Program-made: the position numbers and the translations under genes | Shown: one piece after another, positions 1 to 7,156 of the stretch | Position numbering within the stretch: the first letter of the stretch is position 1 | Layout of the letters: the number at the start of each line of letters is the position of its first letter | The notes under the pieces: model-generated | What the model was told of the DNA's origin: nothing | What the model saw: only the letters and a program-made list of their open reading frames with translations | Database searches by the model: none | Source: Candidatus Omnitrophota bacterium | Lineage (GTDB): Bacteria > Omnitrophota > Koll11 > Zapsychrales > Aceulaceae | Direction: 5' to 3' | Length of the DNA: 7,647 nt | NCBI GenBank assembly: GCA_029931885.1 | Contig: JAOZRJ010000071.1 | Span: forward strand, 1-7,647

Positions 1-54
1 GTGTATTTGAGAAAGAATTTTAAGAAAGACAAAAAGAGCAGCATTATTACTTGA
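1..54 (+). pseudogene. Upstream reading-frame piece of the PslH-like glycosyltransferase, ending at a frameshift
   Basis: Frame 1 is open from the left edge to a TGA at 52-54 and reads VYLRKNFKKDKKSSIIT. The glycosyltransferase that follows is in frame 3, which is closed by a TAA at 21-23. Adding one A to the five-A run at 31-35 joins the two frames, giving ...NFKKDKKEQHYYLIHVEKF.... This is a smooth basic helix followed by the strand that normally precedes the IHVEKFQMAEY motif. I infer that these bases code for the middle of the N-terminal domain of the next gene, separated from it by a one-base deletion or a sequencing error. The piece is too short for any domain to be recognised independently. 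Confidence 0.5.
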
Positions 55-929
55 TTCATGTTGAGAAGTTCCAGATGGCTGAATATTTTATTCGCCTTCG
101 CAAGAAGATAAAGAAGATTCCGATCATAATAGATTTATGGGCCTGCGGACTTATGGGGGCATGGTACGAAGTTGTTTATGCAAAGGACTTAGTAGGGAAG
201 TTTATTCGGTTAACGCGACTTGTAAGGTTTGCCATAGCAGACTATAGGCACTATCGCGCGTTTGAGTATTTTATGGTTGTTTCTAGCGAGGCTCGGCAAT
301 ATATTCTAAAAAGATATCCAGAAAAGAAAGTTTTGGTAACTCCAAATGGCATAGACACACCAGAACCAAAAGAGGTAGAGATACAAGAGAATAGTATTAT
401 ATATACAGGGGACATGTCTTTTTTTCCAAATATTGATGCAGTAAAATATTTTGTAAAAGATATATTTCCTAAAGTAAAACAAAAGATTAAAGATGCGAAG
501 TTTTATATAGTTGGAATAAATCCTGTTCAGGAAGTTAGGGATTTGGCAGAAAATGATTCTTCAATCGTGGTAACTGGCTATGTGGATGATGTGAGAGAGT
601 ATTTGTATAAATCTAAAGTATATGTTTGTCCTTTACGTAGCGGAAGTGGTATTAGAACTAAGGTGCTAGAGGTTTTTAGTTGTAAAAAGCCAGTTGTAAT
701 TACTCCTATGGCCTTAGAAGGAATAACGGCGCAACACAATAAAGAAGTTATGATTGCTGATGACCCTAAAGATTTTGCGCAGCATGTTATTGCTCTTCTA
801 GAAGATGATAATTTGCGCGTTAATTTAGGCGAAAAGGCATATGATTTAGTTGTTAACGAATACAATTGGCATAAGATTTCAGAAGACGTTAAAGATTATT
901 ACATAAAAATGAAAGAAAATTGTTTATGA
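51..929 (+). CDS. Family 4 glycosyltransferase, PslH/Stp1-like, N-terminally incomplete
   Basis: This is a GT-B fold retaining glycosyltransferase that moves a sugar from a nucleotide donor onto a growing glycan, probably in the cytoplasm or at the inner membrane face. The 292 visible residues start at a TTG with no ribosome binding site, so this is not a believable true start. Relatives are nearly 400 residues long, so about 100 are missing to the left. Visible landmarks, numbered from the TTG, are IHVEKFQMAEY (2-12) from the N-terminal domain, PNGID (98-102) at the domain hinge, YTGDMSFFPN (118-127), VTGYVDD (174-180), and the donor-site stretch RSGSGIRTKVLEVFS (196-210). The last has the second glutamate (E207) of the EX7E motif but Ser at the first position, as I remember for PslH-like enzymes. 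It shares 4 bases with the next gene (ATGA). Family assignment is firm; the sugar and linkage cannot be read. Confidence 0.85.
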   Translation: MIHVEKFQMAEYFIRLRKKIKKIPIIIDLWACGLMGAWYEVVYAKDLVGKFIRLTRLVRFAIADYRHYRAFEYFMVVSSEARQYILKRYPEKKVLVTPNGIDTPEPKEVEIQENSIIYTGDMSFFPNIDAVKYFVKDIFPKVKQKIKDAKFYIVGINPVQEVRDLAENDSSIVVTGYVDDVREYLYKSKVYVCPLRSGSGIRTKVLEVFSCKKPVVITPMALEGITAQHNKEVMIADDPKDFAQHVIALLEDDNLRVNLGEKAYDLVVNEYNWHKISEDVKDYYIKMKENCL

Positions 930-1906
930 AATACTCTATAGTTGTTATTTCGAAAGATAGACGTGATTGGCTAGAGAGGTGTCTAGAAAACTTGAAGAAA
1001 ATAGAACAGAAGCCGCAAATAATTCTTGTAGAAGCCTCTGATGGAGATGATCCGGTAAATATTGAAGGGATTAAATATATTAAGATTCCTGCAGATGAGG
1101 GAGGCTTCTCTAAGCAGCGTAATTTGGGCGTAGAAAATTCAGACGGAGAATATATAATATTTTCAGATGACGACGTTGAAATAACCCCGCAGTGGTATGA
1201 TAAGTTGATATCTTTGATAGAAGCAAATTCTAACCTTCTTGGAACTGCTGGAGCAGTTTTTCCATTAAGGCCAAATATTGTTGGTTTTTGCGAGGGAGTT
1301 CTAGGGCATCCTGCTGGCGGTTTTAAGCTTCATAATAGGGCTGATAGTAAGCCGTTGCCTCTAAATCAAATCTCAACATGTAATACAATTATAAAGAAAT
1401 CTGTGATTAAGGAAGCTGGAGATTTTGATCCAAGAAATAAATATGGATCAGAAGATACAGATATTTCTATTAGGATTATTGAGAAGTTTGGAGAAAAAGG
1501 CTTTTTGTTTAATCCGGATGCCCTTGTGTATCATTTACCACGAAATAGCATAAGAAAGATAATTCCCTGGTATGTAAGAAGAGGAAAGGCTGATGCAGAT
1601 CTTTTCTTAAAGCATACAGTACATGTAGGTTATTTATTAAAAACATTGATTTTGTTAAAGATTATACCTTTTATTATTTTAAGTTTTATTTTTAAGACTC
1701 CATATATTTTACTCGTGGCATTTCTTTTTTGGTATGCATTGCAATTAAAAAGATCTAAGTTTATGTGGAAGTATTTTAAATATTATAATTTTAGCAAGAT
1801 TAAACAAAGGGTAACTTATTGTGTATTTCCGCTTATTAAATTAATAGCTGATGTTATGTTTGATTTTGGACGAATAATTCGAGTAATAAGATTCCATGAA
1901 GAATAA
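926..1906 (+). CDS. Family 2 glycosyltransferase with hydrophobic C-terminal tail
   Basis: This is an inverting GT-A fold glycosyltransferase of 326 residues. The N-terminus MKYSIVVISKDR is the nucleotide-binding beta strand typical of GT2. The metal/nucleotide site is DDD at 81-83 inside IIFSDDDVEI, preceded by SKQRNLGV (62-69). The acceptor-side acidic motif is GSEDTD (174-179), followed by a conserved-looking VYHLPR (201-206). Residues about 236-272 are strongly hydrophobic and could form one or two membrane segments or a reentrant anchor. A weaker hydrophobic stretch lies near 299-316. This suggests the enzyme sits on the inner membrane and acts on a lipid-linked acceptor. I chose ATG 926 because it overlaps the previous stop (ATGA). 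A TTG six bases upstream is possible but less likely. The ribosome binding site is weak (GAAAG about 10 bases upstream), fitting translational coupling. Substrate is unknown. Confidence 0.9.
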   Translation: MKYSIVVISKDRRDWLERCLENLKKIEQKPQIILVEASDGDDPVNIEGIKYIKIPADEGGFSKQRNLGVENSDGEYIIFSDDDVEITPQWYDKLISLIEANSNLLGTAGAVFPLRPNIVGFCEGVLGHPAGGFKLHNRADSKPLPLNQISTCNTIIKKSVIKEAGDFDPRNKYGSEDTDISIRIIEKFGEKGFLFNPDALVYHLPRNSIRKIIPWYVRRGKADADLFLKHTVHVGYLLKTLILLKIIPFIILSFIFKTPYILLVAFLFWYALQLKRSKFMWKYFKYYNFSKIKQRVTYCVFPLIKLIADVMFDFGRIIRVIRFHEE

Positions 1907-2975
1907 AATCTTATATTGCGATACTCCGTTAGACCCTCCTGGTGGAGGACAATTTAGCCTGCTAATAATTCTTAGGAATATTAATCAAGATAAATTTGAG
2001 CCTTTGGTTTTTATTCCAAGGGAGGGAGAATTTGCCAAATGGCTTAAGCAGGAATCAATAGCATTTCATATTGTTTCTATAGGACAGTTATATTTACAGA
2101 TAAGGCGAGAACGACCAGCTATTATTCATTGCAATTCCGCAACGACCAAATATACATTTCTTGCAGCGCTTATTGCAAAGATTTTTAAGATTCCTTTTGT
2201 GTGGCATGTTAGGGTCGTTAAGTCTGGGGGTTGGAGAGATAGAGTTATTGCAAGGTTATCGACTAAGATTATTGTTATATCAGATGCCGTAAAGAGAAAG
2301 TTTTCCTGGGTTAAAGATAACAATAAGGTAATTAAGATTTTTAATGCTGTCGATAAAAAAGTTTTTGAAAGTGGTTTAGATGTAAATTATTTAAGACGAG
2401 AGTTCAATATTGCTGAAGATTGCAAAATAGTAGGCGTATTTTCTCGACTAGCTCCTTGGAAAGGACACATGTTATTTCTTGATGCAGCAAAAAAACTTAA
2501 AGAAAAGATTGGTAATATTAAGTTTCTTATTGTTGGAGAGGGTGACGGAGAGTATAAAAAACAATTGGTAGCTTGTGTTGAAGAAAAAGGAATAAGACGG
2601 GATGTAATATTTGCAGGTTTTCGAAAAGATGTTCCCCGATTAATGAACTTGTGCGATGTTATTGTAAACCCTTCTATTGAGCCTGAACCATTTGGCCGCA
2701 CGATTATTGAAGCTATGTCCTGTGGAGCGCCAGTTGTTGCTACAAATATGGGTGGGCCTAAGGAAATTATTAACGACGGTGAAGATGGCTTTCTTGTTTC
2801 GTTACTTGATGAAACTATGGCTGAAAAAATATGGTCTTTACTTATAGATAGTGATTTATATGATCGTATTTCAGGAAAGGCTTTAGATAAAATTGGGAAT
2901 ATTTTTTCAGTTGAACATCAAATGGCGCAATTGCATAAGATTTATGAAGAGCTTATTTCTGGAGGGTGCAAGTGA
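1896..2975 (+). CDS. Family 4 glycosyltransferase
   Basis: This is a complete 359-residue GT-B glycosyltransferase, the usual length for GT4. The N-terminal domain has the glycine-rich acceptor-side loop DPPGGGQFS (13-21), then IIHCNS (76-81) and WHVRV (103-107). The C-terminal donor domain begins near 177 with VGVFSRLAPWKGH (179-191). Here R184 and K189 sit where the donor diphosphate is usually bound. FLIVGEGDGEY (210-220) and FAGFRKDVP (239-247) follow. The EX7E motif is E264 and E272 in EPEPFGRTIIEAMSCGAPVV, with GGPKEII (286-292) after it. No signal peptide or membrane segment is seen. ATG 1896 lies 11 bases before the end of the previous gene, in another frame, with no strong ribosome binding site. 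Donor and acceptor are not identifiable. Confidence 0.92.
   Translation: MKNKILYCDTPLDPPGGGQFSLLIILRNINQDKFEPLVFIPREGEFAKWLKQESIAFHIVSIGQLYLQIRRERPAIIHCNSATTKYTFLAALIAKIFKIPFVWHVRVVKSGGWRDRVIARLSTKIIVISDAVKRKFSWVKDNNKVIKIFNAVDKKVFESGLDVNYLRREFNIAEDCKIVGVFSRLAPWKGHMLFLDAAKKLKEKIGNIKFLIVGEGDGEYKKQLVACVEEKGIRRDVIFAGFRKDVPRLMNLCDVIVNPSIEPEPFGRTIIEAMSCGAPVVATNMGGPKEIINDGEDGFLVSLLDETMAEKIWSLLIDSDLYDRISGKALDKIGNIFSVEHQMAQLHKIYEELISGGCK
2961..2966 (+). promoter_or_regulatory. Ribosome binding site for the methyltransferase gene
   Basis: GGAGGG is one of the strongest ribosome binding sites in the window. It lies 5 bases before the GTG at 2972, the right distance. It overlaps the alternative GTG at 2966 and so rules that start out. 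It sits inside the last codons of the preceding glycosyltransferase. Confidence 0.8.
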
Positions 2976-3796
2976 AACATTTGTCTTGTAATATATGCGG
3001 CTCTAATCAAACAAAAGTGATTCAAAAGGCAGAAGCGCCGCTAAATGTTGTGAAATGCCAAGAGTGTAATTTTGTGTATGTTTCTCCTCAGCCGGACTTA
3101 GACATGTTATGTAGGCATTATGATGAGCAGGATTATTATGAAGATTGGATTAAGAAACAAATGCCAAAAAGAATATTGATGTGGAAGGAACGATTTAAGG
3201 ACCTAAGGCAATATAGGCCGTCGGGTAGACTCTTAGATGTTGGATGTGGAATTGGAACATTCTTAAACATTGCAAAATCTGGAGGATTTGATGTCCAGGG
3301 AACAGAGATCTCTGGGTATGCATCAAAATACGCTCAAGAAAAATATGGATTTCCGGTTTTTAAGGGTACATTAGAAGGTGCAGGATTTGATTCAGAGTCA
3401 TTTGATGTTGTTACTATTTGGCATGTTTTAGAGCATGTATCAAATCCGAAGTCTACTATTGCAGAAATTTATCGTTTGTTAAAGCCAAATGGTTTGCTTG
3501 TTATTGCTGTTCCTAATGTTGATAACTTTTTAATGCAAACATTGTATCGGTTAGTTAAAAGAAAAGAACTTAAATATTTCTCTATAGAAGATAAAGAACT
3601 TCATCTTTATCATTTTTCAGAGAAAACGTTAAGGGTTGTTTTAGAATCTGCTGGGTTTTCTATTGTTAGGGCAGGCATTGATGTTAATGCTGTTCAATTA
3701 TCAAAACAGATAATTGATTTATTAAGCGTTGGGATTTATGCTCTTACAAGAAAAAACTTTGGAAACGCAATTAAAATATTTTCAGTTAAGAAATAG
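2972..3796 (+). CDS. SAM-dependent class I methyltransferase with N-terminal zinc ribbon
   Basis: The 274-residue protein has two parts. Residues 1-45 carry two C-X2-C pairs (C6/C9 and C29/C32), then FVYVSPQP (34-41), a small zinc ribbon. Residues about 80-235 form a Rossmann-fold methyltransferase. The SAM-binding loop is LLDVGCGIGTF (87-97), the acidic residue after strand 2 is E112 in GTEIS, the motif-II region is FDVVTIWHVLEHV (144-156), and LLKPNGLLVIAVPN (169-182) is the post-motif strand. HLYHFSEKTL (211-220) is typical of the Methyltransf_23 type common in glycan loci. The zinc ribbon recalls NDP-sugar C-methyltransferases, but those are about 400 residues with a further C-terminal domain absent here. 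It likely methylates a sugar of the glycan or its precursor. The start is GTG 2972, overlapping the previous stop (GTGA) behind a GGAGGG site. Confidence 0.88.
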   Translation: MKHLSCNICGSNQTKVIQKAEAPLNVVKCQECNFVYVSPQPDLDMLCRHYDEQDYYEDWIKKQMPKRILMWKERFKDLRQYRPSGRLLDVGCGIGTFLNIAKSGGFDVQGTEISGYASKYAQEKYGFPVFKGTLEGAGFDSESFDVVTIWHVLEHVSNPKSTIAEIYRLLKPNGLLVIAVPNVDNFLMQTLYRLVKRKELKYFSIEDKELHLYHFSEKTLRVVLESAGFSIVRAGIDVNAVQLSKQIIDLLSVGIYALTRKNFGNAIKIFSVKK

Positions 3797-3798
3797 GA
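3795..3798 (+). promoter_or_regulatory. Ribosome binding site across the methyltransferase stop codon
   Basis: AGGA begins inside the TAG stop of the methyltransferase (3794-3796) and lies 5 bases before ATG 3804. This supports that ATG. It also means that ribosomes ending the upstream gene are already at the next initiation site. This is the only junction in the window with a gap (7 bases). Confidence 0.6.
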
Positions 3799-3803
3799 AT
3801 TAA

Positions 3804-4919
3804 ATGCGAATAGGGATTGATATTAGAGAACTTGAAAAAGGTAAGTTTACCGGCATTGGCCGGTATTTGAGGCATTTTCTTGAATATGTCGGCGAAAATG
3901 ATAAGGAAAATGAATATATTCTTTTTGGTAATCAGAAAACAGAATATTCGGATGCATTTCGTAATCAGAAGTTAGAGATTATCAAAGAAAATATAACAAC
4001 TATTTGGGATCAGATTTTATTGCCTATAGCTATAAAGAGAGCAAGGGTAGATGTTTTTTTGACTCCGTATTTTAAAGCTCCATTATTTTGTCCTTCGAAG
4101 CTAGTTGTTATTATAAATGATTTAATTCCTTTGCTTGTTGATGAATATAGAAGTAGAAGATATTTCTTAAGAAGGATTTATTTTAAATGTTTGACAAAGA
4201 TAACAGTTAAGAGAGCAGATCATTTGATGACGATTTCTCATTGCACAAAAAAAGATTTAATGAGGATTTTTAAGGTGCCAGAGGAGAAGATTGATGTTAT
4301 GACCCTTGCAGTAGAAGATGTTTATCGGATTATTAATGAAGGGCTGGAAGAAAGTAGTTTAAAATATGGTATTACAGAGAAATTTATTTTTTATGCGGGG
4401 AACTTTAAACCGCATAAAAATGTAAATATGCTGATTGAGGCGTATGTTAAACTGCCTAAGAATATTCAGGATGAATATAAATTGGTTATTGGAGGCAAGA
4501 AAGATGAGAATTGTTTGCGACTGAAGGAGAGCGTTTGCGAAAAAAGTATAGATGAGCGTGTTATTTTCACTGATTATATTGAAGAAGGTGAATTGCCGCA
4601 TCTTTATAATGCAGCATCTATTTTTGTTTTCCCTTCTCTATATGAAGGATTTGGACTTCCAGCCTTAGAAGCTATGGCGTGTGGGACTCCAGTAATTACT
4701 TCTAATGTAAGTTCTTTGCCGGAGATCGCCGGTGATGCTGCGATATTAATTAATCCGCATAATGTTTGCGAGATAGCAGATGCTATAAATCGAATTTTGA
4801 TTGATAAAAGTCTTCAGGATTCTTTGATTCAAAAGGGATTGGATAGAGCAAGAGAGTTTACGAAAGAAAAGATGTCTAAGCAAATTCTTGCAGTAATAAA
4901 TAAGGTTTGCCTAAAATGA
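3804..4919 (+). CDS. Family 4 glycosyltransferase, TGIGRY / mannosyltransferase-like type
   Basis: This is a complete 371-residue GT-B enzyme. It opens with [10 protein letters not shown] and [11 protein letters not shown] (16-26), the N-terminal signature of the GT4 subgroup that includes many O-antigen mannosyl- and rhamnosyltransferases. The N-terminal domain contains [11 protein letters not shown] (83-93), [11 protein letters not shown] (101-111) and [11 protein letters not shown] (142-152). The donor domain starts near 192: [14 protein letters not shown] (194-207) with K202 and K205 at the diphosphate site, then [17 protein letters not shown] (255-271). The EX7E motif is E281 and E289 in [19 protein letters not shown], followed by [11 protein letters not shown] (303-313). 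The stretch before DLIPL is usually HD in relatives as I recall them, and here it is ND (N105). No membrane segment is seen. The specific sugar cannot be assigned, and the mannosyl/rhamnosyl suggestion rests only on subgroup resemblance. Confidence 0.92.
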   Translation: MRIGIDIRELEKGKFTGIGRYLRHFLEYVGENDKENEYILFGNQKTEYSDAFRNQKLEIIKENITTIWDQILLPIAIKRARVDVFLTPYFKAPLFCPSKLVVIINDLIPLLVDEYRSRRYFLRRIYFKCLTKITVKRADHLMTISHCTKKDLMRIFKVPEEKIDVMTLAVEDVYRIINEGLEESSLKYGITEKFIFYAGNFKPHKNVNMLIEAYVKLPKNIQDEYKLVIGGKKDENCLRLKESVCEKSIDERVIFTDYIEEGELPHLYNAASIFVFPSLYEGFGLPALEAMACGTPVITSNVSSLPEIAGDAAILINPHNVCEIADAINRILIDKSLQDSLIQKGLDRAREFTKEKMSKQILAVINKVCLK

Positions 4920-7156
4920 AACAAATGGATATAGGAAAAATAAATAAAGTACTTGTTGTTATGTTAGGCGGAATTGGCAATATGATTCTTTTGATGCCGG
5001 CGCTTAGAGCATTACGAGAAGAACTTCCAGGAAAAGAAATTATTTTAATGACCGGAGAACCCGAAGTTGAAAGAATTGCAGGGGCGCATAATCTTTTTGA
5101 TAAAGTTGTTTTACATGATCGCCGAGTCAAGCAAAGCTTGTTAAACAAGATTCAATTTATAAAGAGCGTAAGAGATGAAAAAATTGATTTGGCTATTGTG
5201 TCTAGCGGAACGAATGCATTTTTAGGAAGTCTTTTTACGTTTTTAATGGGAATTCCTAACAGAGTTGGTGAAGATATTAACGGTCGAGGGTTTTTGTATA
5301 CAGTTAAATCAAATTATGACGAGAATGAGAATGAATTAGATGGAACGTTGAGGCTTCTTAAGGCAACAGGATTAAGAGCCGAGAACCGCGATACGTTTTT
5401 ATCAGTGCTTGAAGGCGACAAAGAAAAAGTTGATCAATTCTTGTTGGAAAATGGCATTGCGCAAACAGATTTGCTAATCGGAATGCATACTGGTTCAGGT
5501 TTGAAGCAAAGAGATGAAAAAAGATGGCCAAAAGAAAGGTTTGCTCGTCTTGGCGATGAATTGATTAATCGGCACAATGCCAAGATTGTGTTAACCGGCA
5601 GTTCCGGAGAAGCTGATTTAACTAAGGAAATTTCAGGGTTAATAAAAGGTTCTGTGTTTTCAGCAGCTGGTAAGATGGATATTACAGAAACAGCTGCTCT
5701 TATTAAGCGATGCCGGTTATTTATAAGCAATGATAGCGGGGTCGCTCATATTGCTGCTGCCTTGGGAGTTCCTCTTGTTGTCCTTTTTGGACCAACGGAT
5801 ATAAAAAGAATATGCCCGCAAGGAAAAAATGTATATGTGGTGAAGAAGGATCTGGTTGAGGATGATAATGGTTTAGTGGCGAAAGTTAAGCGAAACGATT
5901 CTTTAAAAGATATAGAAGTGGAAGATGTTCTAAATGTTACTGAAAATTTGATTAAAAATGAGAAAACAGAGATGGCAAAGACTTTGTCAAAAGGCTCAAA
6001 AATTAAAGCATTACATATCATAACGAGGCTGGATGCTGGAGGGTCTTCAACAAATACGCTTGAGACGGTTGTCCGATTGGACCGAGATAAATATGATGTT
6101 ACTCTTATTATTGGGAAAACATTTGATCCACATGCAGAAGTAGAGCGTTTTGTCAAAGAGCATAATATTAAGTGTATTGTAATTGATATTCTTAGACGAA
6201 ATATTCATCCTTTAAAAGATGTTCGATCTTTTTTCAGGTTGCTTAAGATTATATGGAAAGGGCAGTTTGATATTGTTCATACGCATTCTTCCAAGGCAGG
6301 TATTTTGGGGCGATGGGCAGCATGGCTGGCTCGTGTTCCAATTATTATTCATACACCGCATGGACATATTTTTTATGGATATTATGGCAAGGATTTAACA
6401 CAGGTTTTTGTATTGATGGAGAGGATTACAGCTAAGATCACAGATAAGATTATTACTTTAACTGCGCGCGGGAAAGAAGAGCATGTTCAATTTAATATTG
6501 CGAATGTAGATAAATTTCTTCCTATTTATAGCGGGATTGATATTAATTATTTTAGTAATCCTAAAGTTTCTTCTGGCGAAAAGAGAAAAGAGCTTGGGAT
6601 TCCTTTAGATTCTGTTGTTTTTGGTGCAGTGGCAAGACTTGATCCAGTAAAAGGCAATGATTTTTTAATTGAGGCCATGGCTCAGGTAGTTAAACAATTC
6701 TCTAACGCGCGATTAATTATTGCCGGAGATGGGTCGCAAAGAGGTCTTTTGGAGGGGAGGATAAAAGAATTAGGCATTGAAGAGAATGTTCTTCTTCTTG
6801 GATTTAGAAAAGACATTCCTGAGATATTACAGATGATAGATGTATTTGTTTTAGCATCTTTAAATGAAGGAATGGGTCGTGTTATTTTAGAGGCAATGGC
6901 CTGCGAGAAGCCGATTGTAGCAACGAGAGTAGGTGGAATTCCGGAATTGGTAGAACATGGCAAGCAAGGTTTTTTAGTTGAGCCGGCCGAGCCATCAAGT
7001 CTTTCTCAGGCTATGCTTGAATTGGCTGTAGATGGTGAAAAGAGAAAGTTTTTTGGCACTAATGGAAAGAGAAAGGTAAGCGAGATGTTTAGCATTGAGA
7101 AGATGATTAAGGATATTGAAGCTTTATATGAAGATTTGCTGGAGAGTAAAAAATGA
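4916..7156 (+). CDS. Two-domain glycosyltransferase: GT9 (heptosyltransferase-type) fused to GT4
   Basis: A 746-residue protein joins two full GT-B enzymes. Residues about 11-345 are GT9, the ADP-heptose:LPS heptosyltransferase family. They show VLVVMLGGIGNMILLMPAL (12-30), GMHTGSG (189-195), RWPKERFARLGDEL (203-216), VLTGSSGEADL (225-235) and the GT9 hallmark NDSGVAHIAAALGVPLVVLF (272-291) with GPTD. Asn22 replaces the Asp usual in this N-terminal motif. Residues about 364-742 are GT4: ALHIITRLDAGGSSTNTL (365-382), HTHSSKAGILGRWAA (455-469), HTPHGHIFYGYYG (479-491), VARLDPVKGNDF (572-583), and EX7E at E651 and E659 in NEGMGRVILEAMAC. The link (about 346-363) is short, charged and includes Met353, possibly the old start of a separate GT4 gene. 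I prefer ATG 4916, which overlaps the previous stop (ATGA). TTG 4907 and ATG 4925 are alternatives. The protein probably adds two successive sugars. Confidence 0.9.
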   Translation: MKQMDIGKINKVLVVMLGGIGNMILLMPALRALREELPGKEIILMTGEPEVERIAGAHNLFDKVVLHDRRVKQSLLNKIQFIKSVRDEKIDLAIVSSGTNAFLGSLFTFLMGIPNRVGEDINGRGFLYTVKSNYDENENELDGTLRLLKATGLRAENRDTFLSVLEGDKEKVDQFLLENGIAQTDLLIGMHTGSGLKQRDEKRWPKERFARLGDELINRHNAKIVLTGSSGEADLTKEISGLIKGSVFSAAGKMDITETAALIKRCRLFISNDSGVAHIAAALGVPLVVLFGPTDIKRICPQGKNVYVVKKDLVEDDNGLVAKVKRNDSLKDIEVEDVLNVTENLIKNEKTEMAKTLSKGSKIKALHIITRLDAGGSSTNTLETVVRLDRDKYDVTLIIGKTFDPHAEVERFVKEHNIKCIVIDILRRNIHPLKDVRSFFRLLKIIWKGQFDIVHTHSSKAGILGRWAAWLARVPIIIHTPHGHIFYGYYGKDLTQVFVLMERITAKITDKIITLTARGKEEHVQFNIANVDKFLPIYSGIDINYFSNPKVSSGEKRKELGIPLDSVVFGAVARLDPVKGNDFLIEAMAQVVKQFSNARLIIAGDGSQRGLLEGRIKELGIEENVLLLGFRKDIPEILQMIDVFVLASLNEGMGRVILEAMACEKPIVATRVGGIPELVEHGKQGFLVEPAEPSSLSQAMLELAVDGEKRKFFGTNGKRKVSEMFSIEKMIKDIEALYEDLLESKK
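5972..5974 (+). other. Possible internal start codon at the GT9-GT4 junction
   Basis: This in-frame ATG codes Met353 of the fusion and begins MAKTLSKGSKIKALHI, which looks like the natural N-terminus of a stand-alone GT4 enzyme. It may mark where two genes were joined by loss of a stop codon. The bases before it (AAAACAGAG) are only a weak ribosome binding site, so separate production of the GT4 half is possible but unsupported. Confidence 0.3.
7141..7146 (+). promoter_or_regulatory. Ribosome binding site for the WbqC gene
   Basis: GGAGAG ends 6 bases before ATG 7153 and lies within the last codons of the fusion gene. It supports the ATGA-overlap start and suggests the WbqC protein is made efficiently despite the overlap. 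Confidence 0.75.

Noticed and set aside
30..36. Programmed -1 frameshifting at C AAA AAG
   Set aside because: No upstream stimulatory site can be seen so close to the edge, glycosyltransferases are not known for it, and a one-base homopolymer indel is the simpler explanation.
920..925. Upstream TTG start for the GT2 gene
   Set aside because: ATG 926 overlaps the previous stop as at other junctions and gives the normal GT2 N-terminus. The TTG adds only two residues and has no better ribosome binding site.
51..929. Link of the PslH/Stp1-like enzyme to an exosortase (PEP-CTERM) system
   Set aside because: This family includes exosortase-associated members, but no exosortase, PEP-CTERM protein or other partner is visible in the window.
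2966..2971. GTG 2966 as start of the methyltransferase
   Set aside because: It overlaps the GGAGGG ribosome binding site, which is correctly placed only for GTG 2972.
3848..3865. Perfect hairpin, TACCGGC / GCCGGTA with a 4-base loop, early in the second complete GT4 gene
   Set aside because: It encodes the conserved T-G-I-G-R-Y motif, so protein constraint explains it. There is no T run after it and it lies well inside the gene, so it is not a terminator.
4718..4737. CCGG-rich repeat-like patch (GCCGGAGATCGCCGG)
   Set aside because: It encodes the conserved LPEIAGD segment of GT4. The match is too short to be a repeat or binding site.
4907..4915. TTG 4907 as start of the GT9-GT4 fusion
   Set aside because: ATG 4916 forms the ATGA overlap seen elsewhere, and the TTG has no convincing ribosome binding site.
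5746..6156. Longest reverse-strand open frame (136 codons), and shorter ones at 578-865, 2387-2701 and 5434-5730
   Set aside because: All lie opposite clearly conserved glycosyltransferase coding sequence, resemble no family, are Ser/Thr-rich as expected of antisense reading, and lack their own signals.
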